From the NCBI GenBank assembly GCA_963573385.1, contig CAUYLG010034927.1, positions 102,447 through 166,446 on the forward strand: a stretch of 64,000 bases of DNA, read 5' to 3'. The notes under the pieces were generated by a model, which was not told where the DNA came from, did not search any database, and saw nothing but the letters and a program-made list of their open reading frames with translations. Below, piece by piece: positions 24,462-34,942 of the stretch. The stretch comes from Cacajao melanocephalus (taxonomy: Eukaryota > Chordata > Mammalia > Primates > Pitheciidae). The translations under genes were made by a program, and so were the position numbers. The first letter of the stretch is position 1. Each line of letters opens with the position of its first letter.

Positions 24462-25275
24462 AACGAAGACCCATTAGAGAAATGCACATTTAAACCACAG
24501 TGAGCTATCACCACGCCCCATCAGAATGGCTGAAATAAAAAAATAGTGGGAACACCAAATGCCAGTGAGGATACAGGGAAACTGGCTCCCTCTCACACTG
24601 CACAGTAAGATCAGTTGGCAGTTTCTTTAAAAAGTAAATATTCCACCACGCAACCCAGCAATTGCACTCCTGGGCATTGATCCCAGAGAAATGAAGACTT
24701 ATGTTCACATAAAAACCTGTACATGAACGTTTATAGCAGTTTTATTCGTAATAGCCCAAAACTGGAAGCCACCCAGGTGTCCTTCAACAGGTGAGTGGGT
24801 TAGCAAACAGTGACACAGCTACATCGTGGGATATGACTCAGCAGTAATAAGGAACGACTATTGATACGCATGGCAAGCTAGATGGATCGAAGGGAAATTA
24901 TGTCCAATCCAAAAAAGCAAAACCCAGAGAAGTTACACGCTGCGTGATTCCATTTACGTTCCATTGTGAAAATGACAAAATTACAGACACGGAGAACGCA
25001 TTAGCGGTTGCCAGGAGTTAAGGAGGTGGTGAGGGCAGGAGATAAGTGGGCGTGGCTACTAGAAAAGGGCCACACCAGGGATGGAAATGTTTCCTATCTG
25101 GACGGTATCAACGTCAATATCCAGGTTGGGATACGAGACTATAATTTTTGCAAGATGTTATCGCTAGGGAAACGAGGTAGAGGATACATGGTATCACTGT
25201 ATTATTTCTTACGACAGCATGCAAATCTACGATTCTCTCAAAACAAAAAGGTTTATTTAAAAAGAAAAACAAAAA
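24462..25275 (+). repeat. L1M 3' end (ORF2 end and 3' UTR)
   Basis: Sense L1: 'ccatcagaatggctgaaata', 'agcaattgcactcctgggca', 'gttttattcgtaatagccc', 'attccatttacgttccat' and a G-rich 3' UTR middle with 'gtgggcgtggctact'. Its 3' UTR part is about 80% similar by eye to the fragment at 26,180-26,445. Confidence 0.85.
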
Positions 25276-25279
25276 CCAC

Positions 25280-26055
25280 AGAGCCCATTTTACAAATAGA
25301 ATGTCATGTGGCCCACATGTGTGCCGGGTGCACAGAAAGATGCTCTTTTTGGACCGAATCCCTGGCCCACAGCCCCCACTCTGTCTTCCAGGGGCACCGG
25401 CAGTTTGGAGACCCACCAGATCCAGGGTCTCCAGGGTATTCCCCAGCTCCAAAATCTGCAGGTTCCAGGAAGTGTCACTGGTGGGTGTGCCGGCCTTGGG
25501 TTCTCTTAGCTTACACGTTTGGGCTCCAGACGGCCAGAAACTTTTGGTACTTTCAGCTGGTGTGGGCACTCACCACCCGGGCCTCTGCAAGGGAGTGAAC
25601 AAGGCGTGCCAGGCCAAGGCAGAGGGGACAGCATGGTCCCCAGAGTGCTGAGGTCTGTGTAGCCTTTTCATGCAGGTGGGCCACACCACGCCCATACTCA
25701 CACCAAACCCCTCTGTGGCTATCTATCAAGCACCGCCCTCCCCCCACACCTCAACCCACAGAGTCACCTCCTCACCTCTCCAACCCAGCTGCCCCACCTC
25801 CCAGCGGGCTGCAATGAGACTGGCAGAGAGTTATGGGAAATCCCAGAACAGTACAAGGCACAGCCCGTCTCTTTGAGCTGCTGTATCCACATCTACAACT
25901 AAGCATGCACTCAGCAAAGAAACTGTTTCTTGAGCACTGCTTCTGGGTGGGGCATTTTTACTGACGCCGAGGGGCCCCATGGATATAACAGGCTCAGTTC
26001 ACTCTCCCCTAGGGGCGTTGGATGTTAAACCAGTCACCCCATAAACAAGGGAATT
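25280..26055. other. Single-copy interval, nothing recognised
   Basis: GC-rich stretch between two L1M fragments. Reading frames of 116-196 codons on both strands begin in or run into the L1 and show no domain. Confidence 0.4.
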
Positions 26056-26057
26056 TC

Positions 26058-26104
26058 ACAACAACAACAACAACAACAAAACAAACAAACAAAAAAAAAA
26101 ACGT
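26058..26104. repeat. (CAA)n/(AAAC)n A-rich microsatellite
   Basis: CAA triplets followed by AAAC units and an A run. It resembles the remnant of a retrotransposon tail, although no element body is attached. Confidence 0.8.
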
Positions 26105-26179
26105 CATGAAGCAGGAGTGGTATCAGGGGCTTCTCTGGAGAGGGAGGTTTGAGGAAGAGGCAGACTTGTTCACTTTTTA

Positions 26180-26445
26180 CTGACACACACAACAACCTGG
26201 ATGAATCAATAGAAAATTAACTCCAGTCCAAAAAGCAAAACCCCAAGAAGTTACACATGGCATGATTCCATTTACACTCCATTGTGAAAATGACAAAATT
26301 ATAGACACAGAGAAGGGATGAGTCGTTGCCAGGAGTTTCGGAGGCGGCAGGGACAGGAAGCAAGTGGGCGTGGCTACTATAAAAAAGCCACATGAGGGAT
26401 GGAAACGTTTTGTATCTTGATTGTATCAACATCAAGGTCTGGGGG
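26180..26445 (+). repeat. L1M 3' UTR fragment
   Basis: Sense L1 tail starting near 'acaacctggatgaatc', then 'attccatttacactccat', 'gttgccaggagtttcgg' and 'tcttgattgtatcaacatc'. Same subfamily as the tail at 24,890-25,120. Independent insertion or local duplication cannot be told apart by eye. Confidence 0.75.
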
Positions 26446-26459
26446 GAGGAGTTTCCACA

Positions 26460-26760
26460 GAGGAGGAGAGTATGTGCAAAGGCCCTGGGGTCCAGATAAG
26501 CTCAGTATGCTTGTGGCACAGAGTTGAGGTTGGTGTCTCTGGAAAGCAGGGGGAGAGGACAGAGTTGCAGGACCTTGGGTCCCACAGGAGGAAAGGGCCC
26601 GATCCTGAGGGGCCTGGGGGGCCAAGCGTGGGAAGGAGTTTAGTTTTCCTTCTCCGGAGAGGGAGAAGGCATGGCAGGAGCTGATCTCCCATGTGCTTTA
26701 AAAGGGTTACTCACTGTCTGCAGTGGCAAGCAGAAAGACATGACCAGAGCAGGGAAACCT
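26460..26760 (-). repeat. L2 LINE fragment
   Basis: Antisense L2 signature 'gtgcaaaggccctggggtcc' followed by 'acagagttgcaggacc' and 'gggaaggagtttagttttc'. Confidence 0.6.
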
Positions 26761-26969
26761 TCCCTGGTTACCTGGGACCTTGCGGGTGAGGTTTTATGGA
26801 TTCCAGAAACTGCAAAGTATTGTTAATTCACATGACCTCTTGCCAACCTCTAACCAGCCCCAGCTTGCCAGCTTGTTGGTCCACCCAGCTGCTGCCAGTG
26901 GCTTGAACCACCGCGGTGTCCCAAGGACACAGTTCATGACAGCAGCCCCAGGGGTGTCAGCCCGAGTGG

Positions 26970-27520
26970 TCTCGGTCCAGATGTGCCAGCTGCTGGGTGG
27001 AATTAGGGCTCATCTTTCACACATTGCTTCTGAGTGTGTCTGCGAGGCGTTTCTGCAAGAGACTGCTATTGAAATGGGTGGGCTGAGTAAAGAAGATGGT
27101 CCTGCCCCATGCGGATGGGGAGAGCCTGGATAGAACAAAAGGGTAAAGAAGAGTCGAATTCCCTTGGCCTGACGGCTCCGGCTGGGAATTGGTCTTTTTT
27201 CCTGCTCTCCGGCTCCAAGTTCTCAGATCTTTGGCCTCCGACAATCCATTCCATCGGCTCTCAGACCTTCAGTCTACACCACTGACCCTCCTCCGTCTCC
27301 AGCTTGTAGATGGCAGATCCCCCGGGACTCCTCAGCTTCCACAATCACATGAGCCAAAACCTTACAATGAATCTCTTCAGATATGTTTATATATAAATCT
27401 CTCTCTATATATAAATTTTTAAAATATATATTTTATATAAAAATCTCCCTCTATATTCATATATGATGCCTTTCTCTTCTATTGATTTGGTTTTTCTGGA
27501 GAACTCTGATGAATACAGCT
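26970..27520 (+). mobile_element. MLT2-type LTR (ERVL)
   Basis: Sense LTR with 'gtgtgtctgcgaggcgtttc', 'gggctgagtaaagaagatgg', 'ccagcttgtagatggcagat', 'cacaatcacatgagccaaa', a TATA-rich patch (27,385-27,470) and the terminal 'tttctggagaactctgatg'. The 5' edge is approximate. Confidence 0.75.
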
Positions 27521-27794
27521 GCCTTTCTGGCCCAGTTGGGTTTGCTCCACACAGCCCAAAGCAGAGAATTCTGCCCCCGAAGTGATGCTTGGCTGCAAGC
27601 TCCGACTTCACCCTGGAGAATCCTGGGGGTTCAGGTTTTTAACTCAGAAAGAAAAGCAAAGCTCTGACCCTCCCCGGGCTCTGAAATATGCTTTGGCTTC
27701 CCCACCTGCAAGGGGAAGAATGAGCAGATGATCTTCCAAGCCCCTTTGCTGAAATCCCAAGAGTCTCCAATTCACCTGTGGTAGGAAGGTCTGT

Positions 27795-28030
27795 CATTGA
27801 GTGAGCGCCTACCGTATTCCCCTCATGCCGCACGCCTTGCGTGCACTGGCGTCTTCACAAGCTCCTCCCGAGGCAGGGGAGGCTCGTATCCTCATTGAAC
27901 AGGTGAGAACACCAAGGCACAGCGAACCTGAGTCACTTGCTTCCGGTCACACAGCTGACACGTGGCACCATTGGCATTTGATCTAATGTCTACCTGACCC
28001 TGAGTCTGTCCCCGTAACCACGTGCCTACG
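27795..28030 (-). repeat. MIR SINE fragment
   Basis: Antisense MIR: 'ctcattgaacaggtgagaac', 'ccaaggcacagcgaacc' and 'ttgcttccggtcacacagc'. Confidence 0.65.
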
Positions 28031-28084
28031 TGGCTCCTTGATCGTTAACCAAAACCCCCCAAATTATGATTAACACCTTGTTCA

Positions 28085-28740
28085 TTCATAGAAGATGGAC
28101 TGAGGTCCACTAGACGCCTCGTAGGTGCCAAACCTCCTGGACACTGAGCAGTGAACGCGGAAGAGAGAACTCTCTGCCTCCATGAAATTTACATTCTAGT
28201 TGAGGGGAGGAAGATAATAAATAAGCAGGTGATATAGCGGAAGGTGAAAAGTACCATCGAGCGGGGAATAAAGCAGGGAAGGGCGATGGGAAGTCCTGGG
28301 GCCAAGATAGCAACTTAAGACGGTGGCCAGGGGGACCGCGTGGAGAAGCCAGCAGCGGAGGCACGTGGGGAAGGAGAGGAGGAAGACAGCCTGCAGATGT
28401 CTGAACCTGGAACAGCCATGGCAGGGGGAACAGCAGATGCAAGGTCTGAGGCAGAGGGTGCTGGGGAGCCACCAGGAGGAAGCGGAGGTGTTGGGGCGGG
28501 ACCCCGGAGATGGGTGAAGGCAGAGAAGAGCGGGTGTCTTAATACATTGGCGCTGACTGCAGGTGAGAGGGAGCTCTGGGAAGGCATGCAGCAGACGATG
28601 TCATGGGCAGACTCATGCCTTGGTCCCTCTGGCTGCTGAAGCTGAAGTTGGGCTACTGGGAGGCAGGGATGGAGGTAGAAGCACCTGCAAGGAGGCTGCT
28701 GCAGTAATCCAGATGAGTGACAATGGCGGCTCCAGCCTGG
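28085..28740 (-). repeat. L2 LINE, long fragment
   Basis: Antisense L2 spanning much of the 3' region: 'ctctgcctccatgaaattta', 'gaggggaggaagataataa', 'tgcaaggtctgaggcagagg' and 'ctgctgcagtaatccagatg'. The several 62-120 codon frames here are inside this repeat. Confidence 0.7.
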
Positions 28741-29039
28741 GTGGGCAGGGGCCTCTCCATGCGGCCTCTCCTGCCTCCATCCCTCTCCCCTGGGAGTGCT
28801 TTTAAAGGGCTCTCCGCTGACACCCAGTCACCCGGCCGCTGCGCTCTCTGCTGGGGCTTCCCCACTCTCTGCCCTCCGCACGGTATCAGTGATCGAGGCC
28901 ACTGCCGGAATCTCTTCTAGACCTTGCAGCTCCATGGCAGGCACAGAGCAACCACTTGGCAAACGTCAGCGCTCACTCGTGATTATGGAAGGTCCGTGCC
29001 TGGGCGAGAGACAAGAGACAGGCAGAGAGAGTCTTAACC

Positions 29040-29175
29040 CCTAAAAGCACTGGAGTCAGACAGGTCTGGGTCCCATGCTGGTTCTGCCCCCGCACCCTCG
29101 CTGTGGGACCCTGACCACATCGTTTTTCTCTCTGAGGCTCAGTTTCCCCATCTGTAAAATAAGGAGGGTCACTCG
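29040..29175 (+). repeat. MIR SINE fragment
   Basis: Well-ordered MIR: 'actggagtcagacaggtctg', 'ctctgaggctcagtttcccc' and 'atctgtaaaataagg'. Confidence 0.75.
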
Positions 29176-29464
29176 GGGTCACAGCCTCCTCCCAGAGATC
29201 ATCTGTGGCGATTACCTGACTCACCGGAGCCTACACTTCAATGTCTTCCCAGACAGGCCCTGCCACGCATACAGTGCCCCTACCTCACTCTGGCCAGAGT
29301 CTGTGGCTGCCTCGGGGCTCCGGGCTGCTCCAGCTGAGCACCCCATGAGGACAGGAGATGGGCCTCGCTCCCTCCTCTGTGCATTGCGCACCGCACCACC
29401 CGGCTCACGGCTGTCTTCAGTGATTCCTGGGGACGATGAGCACGAAGTGCCTAATCCTGGGCAC

Positions 29465-29728
29465 AGGATCAGTGAAGCTCCCCGTGAGAAAGCCACACGA
29501 AGACGGAGGCGGCACTAGAGTGATGTGGCCACAAGCCAAGGAATGCCTGTAGCCATCCGAAGCTGGCACAGGCCAGAAAGGATCCTCCCTGAGCCCTCTG
29601 GACAAAGCACAGCTCTTCCAGCGTCTTGATTCTGGTCTTCAGGCCTCCAGAACTGTAAGAAAATTAATTTGTGTTATTTTTAAGCCACTAGGTTTGTGGT
29701 CATTTTTTACAGCAGCAACTATGAAAGC
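29465..29728 (+). mobile_element. MLT1-type LTR, 3' portion
   Basis: 'gatgtggccacaagccaagg', 'cttcaggcctccagaactgt' and 'taagccactaggtttgtgg' match the 3' half of a MaLR LTR. Its last few bases overlap the start of the 29.7/31.5 kb direct repeat. Confidence 0.65.
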
Positions 29729-29912
29729 CCGTTCCTCTGTGAAGTCAGAGAGAATTTCTGATGTTGACTCCCCTTGTGGGGTGAGAGGAGCCAAGCTGGG
29801 GCATGCACTCTGCTTCCCTCAAGGTCATGGCTGACACTACCCCAAGCCGTGTCCTCTAGAGGACCCAGAGCATGTACTTCCTAGCTGACCTCTCCACAAG
29901 TAGGACCTGTAA
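29719..29912 (+). repeat. Direct repeat copy A (partner at 31,502-31,693)
   Basis: About 194 bp, roughly 83% identical by eye to 31,502-31,693, with one short indel. A shared perfect block of about 35 bp starts 'aagctggggcatgcactctg' (near 29,790 and 31,573). I cannot assign it to a repeat family. Confidence 0.8.
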
Positions 29913-30784
29913 TCAGGACCTGTTACTGGGAAACTAATAAGAGTTTTGGTTCACCTAATATTCCTGCATCACTATGGTTGTGAATTACAGCTGCCGACAC
30001 ATCTCTTTCCCTCTAGACTGTGAATGCCTAGAATACAAGGACCATGTTTGGGAGCCTACAGACTGCCCTAACCACTCTGCATTAGACAGAGTCAGCCCCT
30101 GCTGGGCCAGGCTGGAAGAGACTTCAGAAACCCTAGGAACGATCTCCTTCAGTCAGGACCAGAGGGTGGCAGGTCTTGAACCCACAGCCCTGGACCCCAC
30201 CCACAGCTCCTGCCAATCAGACCTGCAGCCCTCAAGGGCACAACATCTTTTCAGCCAGCATTTAAGGCCCTGCCTGAGGGAAGAGTCAGAGAGAGAGGCA
30301 GAGAAAGAGAGAGGAGACCTGAGGATCTCGATGGACTTGTGGTTCATTCAGTCAAGTCTTTGAGAGCAACTGCATTTTATTAGTATCAAAGAATTGAGTG
30401 CTGTGATTCATGAGACTCAGAAAGAATTGGCTCCGTGCCCTACGCCTACTGACAGGTGAGCTGGAATTATAGCTGGTGATGAGAGTTTGCCTGTGGGTTT
30501 CTGGGAGGGAAGTGAACTACTTATGCCAGCCACTCTCTCCACCCCCGACACACACCATCTTCCAAGTGCATCTTCTGATGCCCCATGCCAAGTGGGAGAT
30601 GCCCTGCTTCTTCCTAGCAAAGCTTAGACTAAGGCCTCCAACATGGTCCGAGTATCCTGTCATGATGGCTTCTGGTCAGCCCCAGAATGTGGTAGTTCTA
30701 GGGAAAGCCCTGGGGTCCCCTCAGATCCCCCAAGAAATCACTCATAGTGATTAAGGAAGGTTATTGCCCAGCACGTGCTTGATT

Positions 30785-31165
30785 GACATTCGATGGATGA
30801 ATGGATGAGTGGATGGATGATTCGATGGATGGATGGATGGATGGATGGATGGATATATGATGGATGGATAAAAGGAAGGAAAAAATGAATGGATGGATAG
30901 ATGAGGGGATGGATGAATGAATGGATGGATGGGTGGATGAATGGTTTGATGGATGGATGGAAGTAAGGAAAAATCGATGGAGGATGGATGGATAGATGAA
31001 GGGATGGGTGGAAGGAAAAATGGAAGGATGGAAGGGTGAGTGGGTGGGTGTATGGATGAACAGAAGGAAGGAAGGGAGAAAGGAAGGGTGGAAAGATGAG
31101 TGGGTAGGTGGGTAAGGGAATGCATGAATGAAAAATGAGTGGATGCGTGAATGAATGAGTTATTT
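30785..31165. repeat. (ATGG)n tetranucleotide array
   Basis: About 380 bp of degenerate ATGG/GGAT/GGAA units with short pure runs (for example near 30,823-30,851). Likely length-variable. The minus-strand 124-codon frame (repeated Ile-His-Pro-Ser) is an artefact of the array. Confidence 0.95.
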
Positions 31166-31179
31166 TAAAGTTAACCCCA

Positions 31180-31420
31180 GATTCAAATTATTTTCCCTCT
31201 AACATCTGTGTGACTTGTTCAAGTTACTTCTCACCTCTGAGCTTCAGTTTCCTCAGTTGGAAAATGGGGGTCATATTGCCCAGCTGATGATTCTTATCCA
31301 TAAAATGGGAGTGATGATGCTGTGAGTTCTAATAACATGGTGCATATAAAGAGACTGGTCCAATTTTCACCACACCCTTCTCAGAGTCTCCCGGAAGTGG
31401 TAAATCTGGCACACAGTAAG
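31180..31420 (+). repeat. MIR SINE, near full length
   Basis: 'ctgtgtgacttgttcaagtt', 'tctgagcttcagtttcctca', 'ttggaaaatgggggtcat' and a 3' tail through 'ggcacacagtaagtcttc'. Confidence 0.75.
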
Positions 31421-31501
31421 TCTTCAGGAATAATGAGGTAGCCTTTAGTCAGCTTAAGGCGGCTGACTTTTAGGCCTCAGACCACCTGATTCTCCTTAGG
31501 T

Positions 31502-31693
31502 CTGTGAAAGCTCTTTCCTCTATGACATGGGAAATAATTTCTGATGCCGACTCCCCCTATAAGGTGAGAGGAGGCAAGCTGGGGCATGCACTCTGCTTCC
31601 CTCAAGGTCACCGCCAACACCACTGCATCTTGTCCTCTGGAGGACCCAGAGCATGCACATCCCAGCTGACCTCTCCACAAGTAGCACCCGTAA
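31502..31693 (+). repeat. Direct repeat copy B (partner at 29,719-29,912)
   Basis: Second copy of the 194-bp segment. Here the upstream flank is not an LTR, so the shared start 'ctgtgaaagc' marks the edge of the duplicated unit. Confidence 0.8.
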
Positions 31694-31699
31694 AAGCAG

Positions 31700-33265
31700 C
31701 AGCCCTTTTCCTCCACCACCCCAAGAACTGGAGAAGAGGGCACTGCAAGAACAGAAAGAGGCCAGTGCTCTACCACTCTAGGGAACCAGAAAAGTTTCCC
31801 GCCATCCCAACCATCAGCAAAAGGAATATTTGGGGGCTTGGGGGATTTTCCAACTGGGCTTCAAATCCACAATTCTTGTGCACGATGCGGGAAAGCATAC
31901 GGGCTTAGGAGTCAGGGAGAACTTGCATTGGCTCACAGAGTGTATATGTCACTCCAAAAGATTGTGTGAGCTGTCCTGTGTCAAAGAGACGTGAGTTATG
32001 AAAAGCATTCTACTGCGTAAGGATAGAAATTCTCATCTCATCACCCAGGACACAGGCTGAGCGTCCTGTGTGAGCAACAGAGGCCACGTGAGTGAGCCTG
32101 GTGGATGAAAAAAAAGATGTGGAATCATTGTTCTCGGCTCTCTGCCTGCTCTATTACAGCAAGCCTCAGAGGTTCTGCTGGGAAGACCTGCCATATTCTG
32201 GGATAAAGCTGCCCCATTGCAAAGTCCCGAAGGGTTATCCCACGAATGGTCCTAGCTCTTCCTATCCAATCCTTCCTTCTAGAATAAAACAGCAGAGAAC
32301 TTTCTCCTTCCAGATGCATCCTCTAACAGGGGCCCCAGGAAAGGGCTCCCAGAATAATTGAATAATCCCAGATGAGTGTGAACAGCAGTCAAGGAGGTAT
32401 GTGGAGGAGGAACCCAAGGTGAAATTTATTTCTGTCAACTGGTGGTCTATTTCCCTGATACCATTTCCTTGTATACAGATAAGGAGTTATCTTAAATGAC
32501 CATGTCTTTTTCAATTTGTACTTAACAGTCAATCCCATTTTCCTTATATGATACTATCGCAGCTGGATGAAAAATGCATTCAATAATCCCTAAGGATCTT
32601 CATATATCAATATCAAATGGTCTGAAATTGACCTGTTATAAAATCCAGTCCTTCAAGCTAGCAAGAGACTAAATCAAAAAGAAGCAAATTTTAGCACTTA
32701 CCGTGTTTTGCGTAAGCTGAATGCTCCAGCACCAAAGCCTGTGTTTTCCAGGGTCTTAAAGAGAATAAATGCTTATCCCTTAAAAAAAATGCCTGAAAGA
32801 TATATCTGGATTATTGATACATCTGCCTAATGAATGAAGCTTCTTAGAAGGTCACGCCTGGCAGAAATACTAATAAGCAGGGGTGTTAACAAGATCCTTC
32901 TGGTGAAAGTTCATAGGAACCCCAGGTTTGTGCTCCAAGCTGAAGAATGTTGTAGAGCCCCTGGGGAGGGAAACACCTCGGGCTCAGGAGAGAAGGTACA
33001 GATGTGCATGTCACAGAATTGTCTATTCGTGTGTCTTCATCCCTTCTCAGTAGTAAATATGTAATAGGTATTCTTCCAAAGCTTCTTTGATGGCTTGATG
33101 TGAGCAGTTAAAATAAGAGGAGGGAGTCACTGCTTACAGCTCTTTAGCTGCTCTTAGCAAGTCATCAGGAGTTCTACTGGGGAGAGCGGTTTTCTTCCTG
33201 GCTATATAGCTGGTGAGCTCTAAAGTGTCCCAGATTCACTCCGTTAATAGTTACAGTAAAAGAAA
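31700..33265. other. Single-copy interval; possible noncoding element at 32,460-32,880
   Basis: No repeat I can name. The block 32,460-32,880 is of even composition, repeat-free and rich in homeobox-like words (TTATTGATACAT, CTAATGAATGAAG), so it could be another conserved element. A 134-codon plus frame (31,504-31,908) starts inside direct repeat B and is not supported. Confidence 0.3.
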
Positions 33266-33270
33266 CTTCT

Positions 33271-33840
33271 GGCCGGGTGTGGTGACTCACGCCTGTAATC
33301 CCAGCTCTTTAGGAGGTGGAGGCGGGCGGATTACTTGAGGTCAGGAGTTCGAGACCAGCCTGGCCAACAGAGTGAAACCCCGTCTCTACTAAAAATATAA
33401 AAATTAGCCTGGTGTGGTACCACACACCTGTAGTCCCAATTACTAGGGAGGCTGAGGCAGGAGAATCTCTTGAACCCTTGAACCCGGGAGGCAAAGGTTG
33501 CAGCGAGCCAAGATCATGCCACTGCACTCCAGCCTGGGCGACAGATCAAGACTTTGATCCAACCAACCTTGAGTCGTGGTAAGCCCAAAAAATCACGTCG
33601 GGAAAATGCCCAGCGCTGATCAGGTGCTCACAAAACACTGACCCCTTTTCCATCTGTAGGGAACATCGACTCCATGATGCCAGAGATGGCACCTGCCTTG
33701 TTCTCTGCTGGGTCCTCAGGTCTCAAAAAAAGAGGGAAGGGAAGGGAAGAAGGGAAGGGAAGGGAGAGAGAAAGAGGAAAGAAAGAGAGAGAGAGGGAGG
33801 GAGGGAAGGAAGGGAGGGAAGGAGGGAAGGAGGGAAGGAA
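33271..33840 (+). repeat. AluS-like element split by a 164-bp foreign segment
   Basis: Sense Alu body 33,271-33,556, ending at the usual 'cgacag..caagacttt' position. The element's own tail resumes at 33,721 with 'tctcaaaaaaagag' and runs into a (GGAA)n microsatellite to 33,840. The 164 bp between (33,557-33,720) is not Alu. The body also has a small tandem duplication of 'ttgaaccc' near 33,469-33,485. Confidence 0.9.
33557..33720 (+). repeat. Locally copied segment inserted in the Alu tail
   Basis: Positions 33,561-33,717 match 34,536-34,692 in direct orientation over 157 bp without a gap. I count 14 mismatches (about 91% identity). The source is ordinary MIR/L2-derived DNA about 975 bp downstream. 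The extra bases at the edges are 'atcc' and 'agg'. No poly-A or target-site duplication marks this copy. Confidence 0.85.
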
Positions 33841-33849
33841 GTTCTAAAT

Positions 33850-34010
33850 TGTATCTTATTGAATTTTCAGAATAACCTTCTGATATTAGAAATGAAGAAA
33901 CGGAAGGTCAGGGCAGTAATGGGACTTTCCTTGGGTCACATCCCTAGTGGCAGAGCTTGAGTTCAAGCCCAGCCACTCTGAACCCAGAGACTATGCCCTT
34001 AACCACTGCA
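33850..34010 (-). repeat. MIR SINE fragment
   Basis: Antisense MIR: 'gaaatgaagaaacggaaggt', 'ttgggtcacatccctagtgg' and 'cagagcttgagttcaagcc'. Confidence 0.65.
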
Positions 34011-34269
34011 CAGTTCACCCCAGGAGGTGCTTAATTCATATTTGCCACTTAGAGGAGCGGGAGCAAATGGAAGGAGGAGGAGAATGGTGGCACTAATGAT
34101 GCCTCAAAGTGTCCGGGCTTCTCAGGGTTAGAGACAGGAAAGTAAGGTCCCCACAGTTGGGGCAATCAGGGAAGGTTTCATGTAAGAGGTGAGTTAACCA
34201 GGGCCCGAAAGGGGACGGATGCTGGAATGGCTTCTATTTGGTGCCCTGATGTCTCACTCTTGCTACCAG

Positions 34270-34384
34270 TTTGGCAACATGCTGAAATCTGTGGGGAACC
34301 AGGATGGAGAAGACGTGGATATTGTCCTCAGGTGGGAATCCGATCACTACAGAGGTGGACACAACGGCAACCTCCAAGCTGAAG
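34270..34384 (+). other. Exon-like segment with splice signals
   Basis: 115 bp between a pyrimidine-rich acceptor ending 'ttgctaccag' (AG at 34,268-34,269) and a strong donor GAAG|GTAAGC (GT at 34,385-34,386). It is open in one frame throughout and lies in non-repeat sequence. No family similarity is recognised for the 38 residues. It could be a noncoding-RNA exon, an unannotated coding exon or a chance pseudo-exon. Confidence 0.25.
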
Positions 34385-34419
34385 GTAAGCTCCCTTTTGC
34401 AGAAAGATGGGAGATGGAG

Positions 34420-34720
34420 GAACCAGACAGGCTGGGTCCAAATTCCAGCAGGACCATCCTTGAGCCTGTGACCCTGGGCAACTGACATCACCTCTCTGAG
34501 CCCCGCGGGTTGGTATCTGGAAAGCAGGGCAACAAAACCAACCTTGAGTGGTGGTAAACCCAAAAAATCACATGGGAGAAATGCCCAGCGCTGATCAGGT
34601 GCTCACGAAACACTGGCCCCTTTCCCATCTGTAGGGAATACGAACTCCATGATGCCAGAGATGGCATCTGCCTTGTTCTCTGCTGGGTCCTCGGCGCCAG
34701 ACACAGGCAGTGCTTAAGTG
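34420..34720 (+). repeat. MIR followed by L2 3' end (source of the copied segment)
   Basis: MIR landmarks ('gtgaccctgggcaactgaca', 'ctctctgagccccg') run into an L2-type 3' end ('gaactccatgatgccagag', 'cttgttctctgctgggtcc'). Positions 34,536-34,692 are duplicated in the Alu at 33.56 kb. Confidence 0.65.
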
Positions 34721-34942
34721 AATAATTAACTAACGGATGGACAGATGGACGGACAGATGAATATGGAGTGACCCAAGCTCCAGACATCCCATCCAAGGGA
34801 CAATGCCCTACAGCCCCCGTCCCCTCCCAGGGGAAGCATCCTCCCTCCTGTACTTTTAACCAGGGAATCAGCCCTGGGGGTTGGGGGCCTGTGCCCCTCC
34901 CCCAGCCCCTGGCCCTCTCCCGGCTCCTTCTGGCTGTTTCAC

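Noticed and set aside
30751..31125. 124-codon minus frame of Ile-His-Pro-Ser repeats
   Set aside because: Direct translation of the (ATGG)n array.
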